Shown piece after piece: positions 43,638-52,408 of a stretch of 64,000 nucleotides of DNA. The stretch covers positions 62,001 through 126,000 of the forward strand of contig NZ_RQPJ01000005.1 of assembly GCF_003957295.1 (NCBI RefSeq), in the 5' to 3' direction. The position numbers and the translations under genes are program-made. The stretch comes from Arenibacter aquaticus (GTDB lineage: Bacteria; Bacteroidota; Bacteroidia; Flavobacteriales; Flavobacteriaceae). Position 1 is the stretch's first letter, and each line of letters starts with the position of its first letter. The notes under the pieces were generated by a model. The model did not search any database and had not been told where the DNA came from. It saw nothing but the letters and a program-made list of their open reading frames with translations.

Positions 43638-45872
43638 TTAATCAAATTCTATTTTTGATGTTAACCGCAACATTTTATTGCTTAAAGAAAACAGCCATTG
43701 CAAATGCTCGCGTATCAAATGGACCTCTTGTAAATCCCGTTCCATCTGAGGGTCTGTTCTAGATGCCAGTTCGGGATCATCGGGGAAAGCACCTGGTAAC
43801 ATCCGTCTAAAGAGAACTTCTGCATCCTTGGAAGAAGGGGCCACAACAGAACTTTTATCCTTTAACGACTCCAGTACTAAGGCTAAATTTTCATCTATTT
43901 TTGCTACTGCCGCCTTAAATTTCCTGGAAGCCTCTGTAGTGGGGTTATTCTGTATGTATGTGCTTAAGGAAGCCAGGGAAGACAAAAAGGTGTGGTTTAG
44001 CACCACCAATTCGTATATTTTATCTACATGTCTTTGTTTGGATTCCGGTTCCTGTGCCATACGTTGAAAAGCGGAGCCCAAGTTGGATGTTTCCACAAAG
44101 GCTTCCTTTCTACTTACTTTGAATAAGGTGGGTGCTTTTCCCTTCTTTTCATAATATTGGCCAATTTGAAGTAAAAATTCACGGTTGGCCTCCACACTTT
44201 TTTCTATATGCAGCCTTATTTCCATAAACCCCCAAGCGGGCCAAATCCATAGAATGGCCATAAAGGAAAGCCCTGCACCAATAAGGGTATCCAATATTCT
44301 ATATTGGATTACAGTAAGTACATCAGGCCTGATAATGGCATAAATGAATACCACACTCAGGGTAATAAAGGTCGCCCCAGCCCTATAATTCTTTTGAACC
44401 ATTGAAAAGGCAATGATCAAGGATACTATTCCCATTGCCCCGAACACATACGGATCCTGGGTTAAAAAGACAATTGCCGTTGCAATAGCACCTCCTATCA
44501 AAGTCCCCATTATCCTGTCCTTGGAACGCTCTTTGGTGAGTCCGTAGCTGGGGCGCATTATTACGATAATAGTGAGTAGTATCCAATAGGGATTTTGAAA
44601 ATCGAAGAAATTACCTAAAGCGTACCCCAGCATAACTGTGATGGCCAACCTAAGGGAGTGTTTAAACAAAACCGATTTAAAACTAAAATTCCTTACCAAA
44701 AGCCGTGGATCATAATCCAGAGGCACCAAGAATTGCATGGAGGTGGCCGTATCTATGGTGTCTACAGCGTTCATATCAGGATTGCCCAGCAACCAAGTTA
44801 TTTTTTTAAGCTTATCAACCTGTTTCTCCTGATATTCCATAAGATTCTGAAGCATAAGAAACCCTTCATAATCCTTGGCTTCCACTTCATTTCGAAAAGA
44901 ATTAATTTGCTGTTTTAGCATTTTCAAGCATGTTGCCACCTTATTGTTCTTAGGCAGTTTTCGTATATTATGTCCTTTTTTGGCTATAACCCTCAGTTGA
45001 TGGGACATTTCGTAAATTAAGTCCTGAAAACTTTGTATGTACTCGGGATGATCCTTGAATAGCCCATCCATCTTATCATAATTTACAGGGTTGGCCACTG
45101 CCGTCTCCAGCATATCTACCAATTGTGCAAAGACCAACAAACGTTTTGCCTGATAGTGGGATCTACCTGAACTTTTACGAGACAATATCAATATTTCCCT
45201 AAGCTTTTCGTGATGTTCAATAAGTTCACTTTGCAACTCGTACAACTTGGACTGCAATTGGGTCCTATCTATCTGGGGACCTACCAGTTTTCCCCGGGTC
45301 TCCAAGAATTCGGCAGTAAGGGTATAGGTTTCTGATAATAACTCCTCTGTCTGCGCCTTGGGATTAATACGGTACCACAACATAGCCAAGGACAGATACC
45401 ACAGTCCACCGGCACCAATAAATAAGGCATATTGATATATTTCAAGTTCCGTGGAATCATGGGCAAAGCTCAAGACAAGGGCCAACAAGCCCGAAAAACT
45501 AATTAACGAAGCCCTAAATCCGTAGACGGAAATAAAGGCTATGGCAAATGTCAACAATCCCAGAATGGGAAGTAACAGCCACAACTTTAAATGTAGATAG
45601 CCCCCTATAAAACTTACCAACATAATTAAGGCGGCCGAAAAGAGAATGCCGTACTTTTTATGCCGAAAACTGCCACTAACATCACTGGGCGAACTCCAAA
45701 ACGCTCCAAAACAAAATGCCAGACCCACTTCAAAATAACCAAATTTAATGCCTAGCACAATGGGGACGGTAACAGCTATAGCTATTAGGATCGCCTTGGA
45801 AAAATTAGTGCTCTTTAAGAACAGAATAAGCTCCCTGCCAGATGGGAAAGTGGTTGGGCCAAATAACTTCAC
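43638..45872 (-). CDS. FUSC-family (YccS/YhfK-like) membrane protein
   Basis: A 744-residue protein with two blocks of membrane helices (about 25-165 and 405-530) separated and followed by helical cytoplasmic regions, the exact layout of YccS/YhfK and plant aluminium-activated-like FUSC proteins. The second block starts HSLRLAITVMLGYALGNFFDFQNPYWILLTIIVIMRPSYGLT and continues RSKDRIMGTLIGGAIATAIVF, the FUSC signature. They are presumed efflux components for aromatic or organic anions, but the substrate is not known. It is transcribed away from the MerR/B12 regulator. Confidence 0.9.
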   Translation of the reverse strand: MKLFGPTTFPSGRELILFLKSTNFSKAILIAIAVTVPIVLGIKFGYFEVGLAFCFGAFWSSPSDVSGSFRHKKYGILFSAALIMLVSFIGGYLHLKLWLLLPILGLLTFAIAFISVYGFRASLISFSGLLALVLSFAHDSTELEIYQYALFIGAGGLWYLSLAMLWYRINPKAQTEELLSETYTLTAEFLETRGKLVGPQIDRTQLQSKLYELQSELIEHHEKLREILILSRKSSGRSHYQAKRLLVFAQLVDMLETAVANPVNYDKMDGLFKDHPEYIQSFQDLIYEMSHQLRVIAKKGHNIRKLPKNNKVATCLKMLKQQINSFRNEVEAKDYEGFLMLQNLMEYQEKQVDKLKKITWLLGNPDMNAVDTIDTATSMQFLVPLDYDPRLLVRNFSFKSVLFKHSLRLAITVMLGYALGNFFDFQNPYWILLTIIVIMRPSYGLTKERSKDRIMGTLIGGAIATAIVFLTQDPYVFGAMGIVSLIIAFSMVQKNYRAGATFITLSVVFIYAIIRPDVLTVIQYRILDTLIGAGLSFMAILWIWPAWGFMEIRLHIEKSVEANREFLLQIGQYYEKKGKAPTLFKVSRKEAFVETSNLGSAFQRMAQEPESKQRHVDKIYELVVLNHTFLSSLASLSTYIQNNPTTEASRKFKAAVAKIDENLALVLESLKDKSSVVAPSSKDAEVLFRRMLPGAFPDDPELASRTDPQMERDLQEVHLIREHLQWLFSLSNKMLRLTSKIEFD

Positions 45873-46041
45873 TGTACAATTGTTCAGCCCTAAAGATACA
45901 ATTAGATTAAGTGCTCAACAAATGCTGCGGAACTGCTTTTGGGATTATTTGTCCAATGGAACCTGTTGCACCATTACCCAGAACAAGAATTTGAATTGAA
46001 CTTTAAAAATGATATTTTTGTTTAATCATTTTTACTAAATA

Positions 46042-46941
46042 ATGAACAGCGTTAAAAGCACCTTTAGCATTAAGGACCTTGAAAACCTCTCCGGGATCAA
46101 GGCCCATACTATTAGAATATGGGAAAAACGCTATAATCTATTGCAACCTAGTAGAACGGACACCAATATTAGATACTATGATATAGAAAACCTTCAAAAG
46201 CTTTTAAACGTTACCTATCTCTATAATAACGGATTTAAAATTTCCAAGATTTCGGCATTGGGTCAGGAGAAGATTTCCAGCGTAGTCAGGAATTTAACTT
46301 CCGAACAAAAGGCTAATGAACATATCCTTAGTTCTTTTAAAATGGCCATGTTGAATTTTGACCAGGTACTTTTCTCGGAAACGTACAATAAGCTTTTAAA
46401 GGAAAAATCGTTCCAAGATCTTTTTTATCAAGACTTTATCCCGCTGCTGTCCGAGCTGGGAATGCTGTGGCAGACCAATACTATAACCCCATGCCACGAA
46501 CACTTTATTAGCAACCTGATAAAGCAAAAAATCCTGGTCAATACTGAAAAGTACCAGTCCCTTAGCCCAAGTAATATTTCAAAAACCTTTATTTTATTTC
46601 TTCCCAACAATGAAATACATGAGCTGGGACTATTGTTCCTCAATTATGAAATTTTACGGAAAGGCTACCGGGCAATTTTCCTAGGCCCTAGCATACCAAT
46701 AGAGGAATTAAAAGATTTTCTCAGCCTCTACGACAATCTTATCTTTCTATCCTACTTTACCGTAAAACCCGATGGTGATAAGGTTAATTCTTATCTAATG
46801 AATTTTTATGAGGAATTGTTAAGAAATAGCGATGCGGAACTATGGGTATTGGGAAGAATGTTAAAGCAAGTAAACACCAAAAAGTTGCCTACTAAGATTA
46901 TTCCCTTTTCCCGTTTGGACGAACTGGTTAAAAAGCTTTAA
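46042..46941 (+). CDS. MerR-family regulator with a B12-binding domain (CarH/LitR-like light sensor)
   Basis: A 299-residue regulator. The MerR HTH is at 6-75 (FSIKDLENLSGIKAHTIRIWEKRYNLLQPSRT, an HTIRIWE signature), the helical B12 cap follows with W143 and E153-H154 spaced as the W-x9-EH signature of CarH, and the cobalamin domain has the E191-x-H193-x-x-G196 motif (NNEIHELG). In CarH adenosylcobalamin binding drives tetramer formation in the dark and light destroys it. The residue after Trp is Gln144, not the His seen in Thermus CarH, so light behaviour may differ. It is divergent from the FUSC gene. Operator candidates are at 47117 and 50675. Confidence 0.92.
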   Translation: MNSVKSTFSIKDLENLSGIKAHTIRIWEKRYNLLQPSRTDTNIRYYDIENLQKLLNVTYLYNNGFKISKISALGQEKISSVVRNLTSEQKANEHILSSFKMAMLNFDQVLFSETYNKLLKEKSFQDLFYQDFIPLLSELGMLWQTNTITPCHEHFISNLIKQKILVNTEKYQSLSPSNISKTFILFLPNNEIHELGLLFLNYEILRKGYRAIFLGPSIPIEELKDFLSLYDNLIFLSYFTVKPDGDKVNSYLMNFYEELLRNSDAELWVLGRMLKQVNTKKLPTKIIPFSRLDELVKKL

Positions 46942-47114
46942 CCCCTGCAAGACCAATTCTCCCAATAATATTTTTCTACAAAAACCGCCAATCCCCATAC
47001 ACAATACACCCTGGACAGCTATCCTTCCCAGGTACATCTCCCATGTCCAATTACGCTAAAGAATTGGGCATCTATGGATTTGACCCAACTCTGTTAAATA
47101 CGCCAAAGTTAAAT

Positions 47115-47159
47115 TTTGTTTAATATTTATATAAAAAGATTAAACATTTTGTATCTTGT
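47115..47159 (+). promoter_or_regulatory. Operator-promoter 1: TGTTTAA-N16-TTAAACA before the TetR operon
   Basis: TGTTTAA (47117-47123) and TTAAACA (47140-47146) form an inverted repeat, 23 bp from start to start (eight bases perfect: TGTTTAAT / ATTAAACA). A TATCTTG element at 47152-47158 is in the -7 position. The same arrangement is found at 50675. The MerR/B12 gene has one half site TGTTTAAT at 46019, 23 bp before its ATG. Confidence 0.65.
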
Positions 47160-47168
47160 TCCTTATAA

Positions 47169-47834
47169 ATGAGCACTATGGCCAAAAAGAAATCTATTTC
47201 AAAAAACGACATCATTTCCTTGTATATGGATTATGTCTTAGAGCAACATGAAAAACCAAAATCGGTTTACGCCTTTGCCAAGGCCAACAATTTTGAAGAA
47301 TCAGAATTTTATGCACTATTTGGTTCTTTTGAGGCCATTGACAAGCAGGTTTACAAATCTTTTTTCTCCAATACCCTAACCTTATTGGAAAAAAGCAAAG
47401 ACTATGCTGGCTATGATGCCAGAAACAAACTACTAAGTTTCTACTTCACATTTTTTGAACTTATGACTGCCAATAGGAGTTATGTGGTATACAGCTTGTA
47501 TAAGCACAAAAACCACATTAAAAGTTTATCGCTCTTGTCCAACCTCAAACGAGCTTTTACAAGCTATATAGACGAATTGGAAATTGAAACTTTGGATATC
47601 AAACAAGAGGATATAGATAAAATTAAAAAAAGAGCTCTGCAGGAATCGGCTTGGTTACAGCTGGTATTGACCATTAAATTTTGGTTAGATGATAGTTCTG
47701 CCTCCTTTGAAAAGACAGATATCTTTATAGAAAAATCGGTAAACGCCAGTTTTGATGTCCTAAATGTGGCACCTATAAAAAGTATCATTGACTTGGGAAA
47801 GTTCATTTTCAAGGAAAAAATGCACAGCAACTAA
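47169..47834 (+). CDS. TetR-like regulatory protein
   Basis: A 221-residue helical protein. An N-terminal helix-turn-helix of TetR type (about 10-60, KNDIISLYMDYVLEQHEKPKSVYAFAKANNFEESEFYALFGSF, with the FY..F recognition region) is followed by a helical ligand/dimer domain. The fit is to the flavobacterial TetR group with a distinct C-terminus. A second ATG nine bases on is an alternative start. The next gene, an ABC1 kinase, starts 9 bp after its stop, so the two are one operon, preceded by operator-promoter 1. Confidence 0.8.
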   Translation: MSTMAKKKSISKNDIISLYMDYVLEQHEKPKSVYAFAKANNFEESEFYALFGSFEAIDKQVYKSFFSNTLTLLEKSKDYAGYDARNKLLSFYFTFFELMTANRSYVVYSLYKHKNHIKSLSLLSNLKRAFTSYIDELEIETLDIKQEDIDKIKKRALQESAWLQLVLTIKFWLDDSSASFEKTDIFIEKSVNASFDVLNVAPIKSIIDLGKFIFKEKMHSN

Positions 47835-47843
47835 TTTTGGCCA

Positions 47844-49154
47844 ATGAAAACCATAGACAATATTCCCGTTTCCAAAATACAGCGTGCTTCCAAATTGGTT
47901 TCCACCGGAGCCAAGGTAGGGGTTAACTACCTTAAGTATTACGGAGATAAATTGACCAAGTCGGAAATAGAAGCCAGGTCCAAATTAAACCAGAACAACG
48001 CCGAGGATATTTATGACAGTCTTAAGCAATTAAAGGGCAGTGCCCTAAAAGTTGCCCAAATGCTCAGCATGGAAAAAAGTATTATGCCCCGGGCCTATGT
48101 GGAGAAATTTTCTTTGGCCCAATTTTCAGTACCGCCCTTATCCCCTCCCCTGGTACTTAAAACCTTTAAAAATTATTTTGGGAAGTTGCCCAATGAATTA
48201 TATGATTCCTTCAACACTACTTCGGTAAATGCTGCCAGTATTGGCCAAGTCCATTTGGCAGCGAAAAATGGGAAAAAACTTGCTGTGAAAATCCAATATC
48301 CCGGAGTTGCCGAAAGTATTGCCTCAGATTTGGCCTTGGTAAAACCCATCGCTATTAAGATGTTCAATATCAAGGGAAAAGATTCTGACAAATACTTTAA
48401 GGAAGTTGAAGGAAAACTTATTGAGGAAACAAATTACGTACTGGAAATTGAACAAAGCAAGGAAATAGCCAAAGCATGTTCAGGAATTCCCAATCTTTTG
48501 TTTCCCGGCTATTACGAAGAATTGTCTTCGGAGCGAATCATTACTATGGATTATATGGAGGGCGAACACCTCTCCGAATTTACTGCCCACAATACAGATC
48601 GGGAAAAAGCCAATCAATTGGGACAGGCATTATGGGATTTTTATATGTATCAAATCCATAAATTAAGGAAAGTCCATGCCGATCCCCACCCCGGAAATTT
48701 TTTAATTACCGAAGACGCAAAATTGATTGCGTTGGATTTTGGCTGTATGAAAACCATACCAATGGAATTCTATGAACCCTATTTTGAATTGGCCAAACCC
48801 GAAAATATTTCCGACCAAAGCTATTTTGTTTCCAAATTATATGAATTGGAGATTTTGCGCCAGGACGACTCGGCAGCAGAAGTTGAATTCTTTACAAAGA
48901 TGTTTCATGAACTGTTAAGTTTGTTTACACTACCCTTCCATGCAGAAACCTTCGATTTTTCGGATACAGACTTCTTTGGAAAGATAAATGAACTGGGACA
49001 GCGGTATTCCCAGAACACAGAACTCCGAAAAATGAACGCAAATAGAGGTTCCAAACATTTTATTTATATTAACAGAACGTTCTTTGGATTATATAACCTT
49101 ATGTTCGATTTAAAAGCAACGAACATTAATATCCACAATATTAAAGAATCCTGA
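47844..49154 (+). CDS. ABC1/AarF/UbiB-family atypical kinase
   Basis: A 436-residue protein with the ABC1 domain in place: the K-x-G-Q-like motif is KVAQ (LKVAQMLSME), the Ala-rich nucleotide loop is NAASIGQVHLA, the lysine is in AVKIQYPG, the catalytic loop is VHADPHPGNF and the metal-binding DFG is ALDFGCM. The KxGQ glycine is replaced by Ala, a change to note, since that motif normally holds the enzyme in its ATPase form. Family members support ubiquinone synthesis or lipid functions; here the neighbours are a TetR regulator and an SDR with a DUF2867 tail, so a role in membrane-lipid or isoprenoid modification is plausible but unproven. Confidence 0.88.
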   Translation: MKTIDNIPVSKIQRASKLVSTGAKVGVNYLKYYGDKLTKSEIEARSKLNQNNAEDIYDSLKQLKGSALKVAQMLSMEKSIMPRAYVEKFSLAQFSVPPLSPPLVLKTFKNYFGKLPNELYDSFNTTSVNAASIGQVHLAAKNGKKLAVKIQYPGVAESIASDLALVKPIAIKMFNIKGKDSDKYFKEVEGKLIEETNYVLEIEQSKEIAKACSGIPNLLFPGYYEELSSERIITMDYMEGEHLSEFTAHNTDREKANQLGQALWDFYMYQIHKLRKVHADPHPGNFLITEDAKLIALDFGCMKTIPMEFYEPYFELAKPENISDQSYFVSKLYELEILRQDDSAAEVEFFTKMFHELLSLFTLPFHAETFDFSDTDFFGKINELGQRYSQNTELRKMNANRGSKHFIYINRTFFGLYNLMFDLKATNINIHNIKES

Positions 49155-49195
49155 AGTACTATGACCAGCAAAGATGTATTAAAATAAGCCCCTAA

Positions 49196-50620
49196 ATGAA
49201 AATTCTCGTAACCGGTGCCACAGGCTATATAGGAAAACGCTTGATCCCCATTCTGATCAATGAAGGACATCATGTGGTCTGCGCGGTAAGAGATAAGCTA
49301 AGAGCGGACAAAACACATCTTGAGGAAGACAACATTTCAATCATAGAATGCGACTTCTTAAAACCGGAAACTCTCAACAATATTCCCCAAGATATTGACG
49401 TGGCCTACTATTTAATCCACTCCATGTCTAACTCCTCCAACGATTTTTCCAGTTTGGAGGCCCGTTGTGCTACCAATTTTAAAGATTATTTTTCCAATTT
49501 ACCATTAAAACAAGTCATTTATTTAAGTGGTATTACCAACGAAGAACAATTATCCAAACATCTAAGCTCCAGAAAAAATGTAGAAGAGATATTAACTTCA
49601 GATTCCTATGCTCTTACCATTTTTAAGGCAGGAATCATAGTGGGGTCAGGAAGTTCCTCCTTTGAGATCATTAGGGACCTAGTAGAAAAGCTGCCCATTA
49701 TGGTTGCCCCAAAATGGCTTAATACCAAAACCCAACCCATAGCGGTACGGGACGTATTGGCTTTCTTGTCCAGAGCAAAAGAAAAAAAAGAACTCTATAA
49801 TAAATCATATGATGTCTTTGGTCCGGAAATACTCACCTACAAACAAATGCTCTTGCAATTTGCAGAAACAAGAGGGCTAAATAGATATATATTGACCGTT
49901 CCGGTCATGACACCAAAACTATCTTCCTACTGGTTATATTTTGTAACCTCTACCTCTTACAAACTGGCAACCACCCTGGTAGATAGTATGGGCGTTGCTA
50001 TAGTGGGGAAACCCAGCAACATCAACAAAATATTGGGAGTAGACCCAATAACTTATAAAGAGGCCGTGAAATTGGCCTTCGAAAAAATTGAACAAAACAG
50101 TATTATATCTAGTTGGAAAGATAGTATGGTGAGCAGCGGGCGATTAAAAAAAAGTCTGCACAAATACATAAATGTCCCCAAATATGGCTGCTTCAAAGAT
50201 TATAAGGAGCGCCTTATTATTAATGAGGAAGACACCATAAACAAAATTTGGTCTATAGGTGGCGCCACAGGCTGGTATTACGGAAATTTTTTATGGAAAA
50301 TAAGAGGCTATATAGATAAATTGGTAGGTGGTATTGGCCTGCGCCGAGGCCGCACACACACTTCAGAACTGGCTGCCGGTGATGCCCTGGATTTTTGGAG
50401 AGTAATTTTCAGCGACAAAAATGAAAAGAAATTACTGCTGTATGCCGAAATGAAACTTCCTGGTGAAGCGTGGCTAGAATTTAAAATTGATAAAGGAATT
50501 CTAAAGCAGACCGCTACGTTTAGACCACGTGGACTGGCCGGCCGACTCTATTGGTACAGCGTATACCCTTTTCACGGGCTTATATTTAATGGTCTAATCA
50601 ACAAACTGACCAACAACTAA
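49196..50620 (+). CDS. NAD(P)-binding SDR with C-terminal DUF2867
   Basis: A 474-residue protein. Residues 1-290 are an atypical extended SDR with the nucleotide-binding GATGYIGKRLIP (7-18) and a YxxxS-type middle (ATNFKDYFSNLPLKQVIYLSGITNEEQ). Residues about 325-474 form DUF2867 (KIWSIGGATGWYYGNFLWKIRGYIDKLVGGIGLRRGRTHTSELAAGDALDFWRV...FRPRGLAGRLYWYSVYPFHGLIFNGL). This fusion is common in bacteria and often lies next to light- or B12-regulated genes. The substrate is unknown. It is 41 bp after the ABC1 kinase gene. Confidence 0.88.
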   Translation: MKILVTGATGYIGKRLIPILINEGHHVVCAVRDKLRADKTHLEEDNISIIECDFLKPETLNNIPQDIDVAYYLIHSMSNSSNDFSSLEARCATNFKDYFSNLPLKQVIYLSGITNEEQLSKHLSSRKNVEEILTSDSYALTIFKAGIIVGSGSSSFEIIRDLVEKLPIMVAPKWLNTKTQPIAVRDVLAFLSRAKEKKELYNKSYDVFGPEILTYKQMLLQFAETRGLNRYILTVPVMTPKLSSYWLYFVTSTSYKLATTLVDSMGVAIVGKPSNINKILGVDPITYKEAVKLAFEKIEQNSIISSWKDSMVSSGRLKKSLHKYINVPKYGCFKDYKERLIINEEDTINKIWSIGGATGWYYGNFLWKIRGYIDKLVGGIGLRRGRTHTSELAAGDALDFWRVIFSDKNEKKLLLYAEMKLPGEAWLEFKIDKGILKQTATFRPRGLAGRLYWYSVYPFHGLIFNGLINKLTNN

Positions 50621-50674
50621 CCATATTCCACATAGGTATCTTCTATTGCACTATAAGAAAATAGAATTCCATTT

Positions 50675-50717
50675 TGTTTAACTTTTTTCATAAATACTTA
50701 AACATTTTGTAAATTTG
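50675..50717 (+). promoter_or_regulatory. Operator-promoter 2: TGTTTAA-N16-TTAAACA before the gene at 50735
   Basis: TGTTTAA (50675-50681) and TTAAACA (50698-50704), start-to-start 23 bp, exactly as at 47117, followed by a perfect TANNTTTG element TAAATTTG at 50710-50717, the same 12 bp from the second arm as in promoter 1. The whole block TTTTGTTTAA...TTAAACATTTTGTA is shared. The conserved spacing argues for one regulator. Confidence 0.65.
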
Positions 50718-50734
50718 ATTGGATTAAAATTACA

Positions 50735-51172
50735 ATGGTTCTAGATACGTCAAATAAAAATAAGAATATAGTTTTACTCATCAATGATTTGGTAGGCAAG
50801 CCCTATAGCTTTATACAGCTTTTAAAAATGAAAGGTAGTTTTAGCAAAAAAATGATAATAGCGGATGCAAGCGTTTATATGGGCCTTTATTTAAATAAAG
50901 CCAATACTGTAACCCTTGCAGACATAGAACTTAGACCTTTGGGGGTACTGATTAGAATTTTTAAGGGTATAAAAACATTTACTTGGGTAGTACCATTCTA
51001 TCAACTGGTACTATACAAAAAGGACTGTAACAGCATACACGCCCATGGACGTTTTTTACGATTCAAAAAAGACCATATATTTGAAAAAAATAAGGCTTAT
51101 TTTCATAAATTATTGAATCAGAAAGCAACCTATGAATCAAAATATGGGTCTTTAAAATATAGTGGTTCTTGA
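50735..51172 (+). CDS. Conserved hypothetical protein under operator-promoter 2, 145 aa
   Basis: A 145-residue protein with no signal peptide and a central hydrophobic run (about 88-105, IFKGIKTFTWVVPFYQLVLY). I do not recognise a family. A basic C-terminal half (HGRFLRFKKDHIFEKNKAYFHKLLNQK) suggests a peripheral or nucleic-acid-contacting surface. It stands alone and is the second transcript with the shared operator, so it is likely to be regulated with the TetR/ABC1/SDR operon. Confidence 0.65.
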   Translation: MVLDTSNKNKNIVLLINDLVGKPYSFIQLLKMKGSFSKKMIIADASVYMGLYLNKANTVTLADIELRPLGVLIRIFKGIKTFTWVVPFYQLVLYKKDCNSIHAHGRFLRFKKDHIFEKNKAYFHKLLNQKATYESKYGSLKYSGS

Positions 51173-51210
51173 ATTGTTCAACCTTAGCCAAGGACATTGT
51201 CCCATTAAGA

Positions 51211-51291
51211 ATGATAATGATTAAAAAAAAAAAGAAACCAAAATTAAGAATAAAGACAGGGAAAAAAATAAAAAACCATTTTGGCCAATAA
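51211..51291 (+). CDS. Possible Lys-rich 26-aa peptide
   Basis: An open frame MIMIKKKKKPKLRIKTGKK... ending HFGQ and TAA at 51289-51291. Ten of the 26 residues are Lys and there is one Arg. It lies in an AT-rich spacer, so poly-A content alone can explain it. No evidence of a ribosome-binding site. Confidence 0.2.
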   Translation: MIMIKKKKKPKLRIKTGKKIKNHFGQ

Positions 51292-51465
51292 GTATTTGAT
51301 TCTAAACCCGTGAAAGGAAGCCAATAGCAATACGACAAAAAGAAGACATTTTTATAAAAAAAGATTATTAAATCACTTTAAATATTTATTCTAACTCAAT
51401 TAAAAATCACATCGTGCTTTGCCAAGTGTAACTACTATACCGGGACAGCACATAAAAAAGACCGA

Positions 51466-52164
51466 ATGAAAATAGACGCATTAGTTGCCAGCAAAGAAAA
51501 AACCGCTACATTAAATGGGTTTACCCATGGCGAAATAGGGGACGACCACCTATCTACTGGATTAGAAACTCCCATGAAATCCGAAGCATTTGCCTTGTCG
51601 GATTCCGAGAAAAAGGAGCGTATAGCCCAACTTTTCCATGAAATTATGGATGTAATGGGGCTGGACCTTACGGACGACTCCCTAAAAGGAACTCCAGAAC
51701 GGGTTGCTAAGATGTACATTGATGAAATATTTTCCGGACTAAATCCCGAAAATAAGCCCAAGGTAGCTTTGTTTGATAACAAATACCAATACAATCAAAT
51801 GCTGGTAGAAAAGAACATTACCTTCTATTCTAACTGCGAACACCATTTTGTACCTATAATAGGGAAAGCCCATGTGGCCTACATCTCTTCGGGAAAGGTA
51901 ATTGGTTTGTCCAAATTGAACAGAATTGTTCAATATTATGCCAAGCGACCTCAAGTACAGGAGCGACTTACCAATCAAATAGCGGAAGATTTAAAACAAA
52001 TATTGGGCACCAATGATGTTGCTGTCATTATAGACGCCAAGCATTTATGCGTTTCTTCCCGTGGTATCAAGGACGATACCTCTGCAACGGTAACCTCCTT
52101 TTACGGAGGTGCATTTAGCTCCCCAACAAAAATAACAGAATTACTCAACTATATAAATCAATAA
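51466..52164 (+). CDS. folE: GTP cyclohydrolase I
   Basis: A 232-residue FolE, the first enzyme of tetrahydrofolate and other pterin synthesis, converting GTP to 7,8-dihydroneopterin triphosphate. The zinc ligands Cys124, His127 and Cys195 are present (NCEHHFVP and AKHLCVSSRG), with the GTP-binding GKVIGLSKLNRIV. The N-terminal about 50 residues are longer than in the E. coli enzyme. It is 4 bp or less from the 76-residue gene that follows. No operator of the B12 type lies before it. Confidence 0.96.
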   Translation: MKIDALVASKEKTATLNGFTHGEIGDDHLSTGLETPMKSEAFALSDSEKKERIAQLFHEIMDVMGLDLTDDSLKGTPERVAKMYIDEIFSGLNPENKPKVALFDNKYQYNQMLVEKNITFYSNCEHHFVPIIGKAHVAYISSGKVIGLSKLNRIVQYYAKRPQVQERLTNQIAEDLKQILGTNDVAVIIDAKHLCVSSRGIKDDTSATVTSFYGGAFSSPTKITELLNYINQ

Positions 52165-52167
52165 CTC

Positions 52168-52398
52168 ATGGATATCATTGAAGAAGCATTGGAATTTGAA
52201 CAAAGAAAACTAAAGTCGCTTTCAACCAGTGACAGAGTAGAGATCTCGAGAAAAGCCAAAACCTTGATCTTAGGCCTGAACGAAATCTATAAGCGAAAAA
52301 AAGATGATCAGATTATGGACATTATGAAGCGTTTAACAGCCATAAAACGCAAAGTAGAGAAACGATTGAATGGAAAACATTTGATGACCAATATATAA
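52168..52398 (+). CDS. Small conserved protein after folE, 76 aa
   Basis: A basic helical protein (DIIEEALEFEQRKLKSLSTSDRVEISRKAKTLILGLNEIYKRKK) directly after folE (3-bp gap) and 10 bp before the SDR gene. No family is recognised. Its tight position makes cotranscription with folE very likely. Confidence 0.7.
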   Translation: MDIIEEALEFEQRKLKSLSTSDRVEISRKAKTLILGLNEIYKRKKDDQIMDIMKRLTAIKRKVEKRLNGKHLMTNI

Positions 52399-52408
52399 TC
52401 TAACCTCG

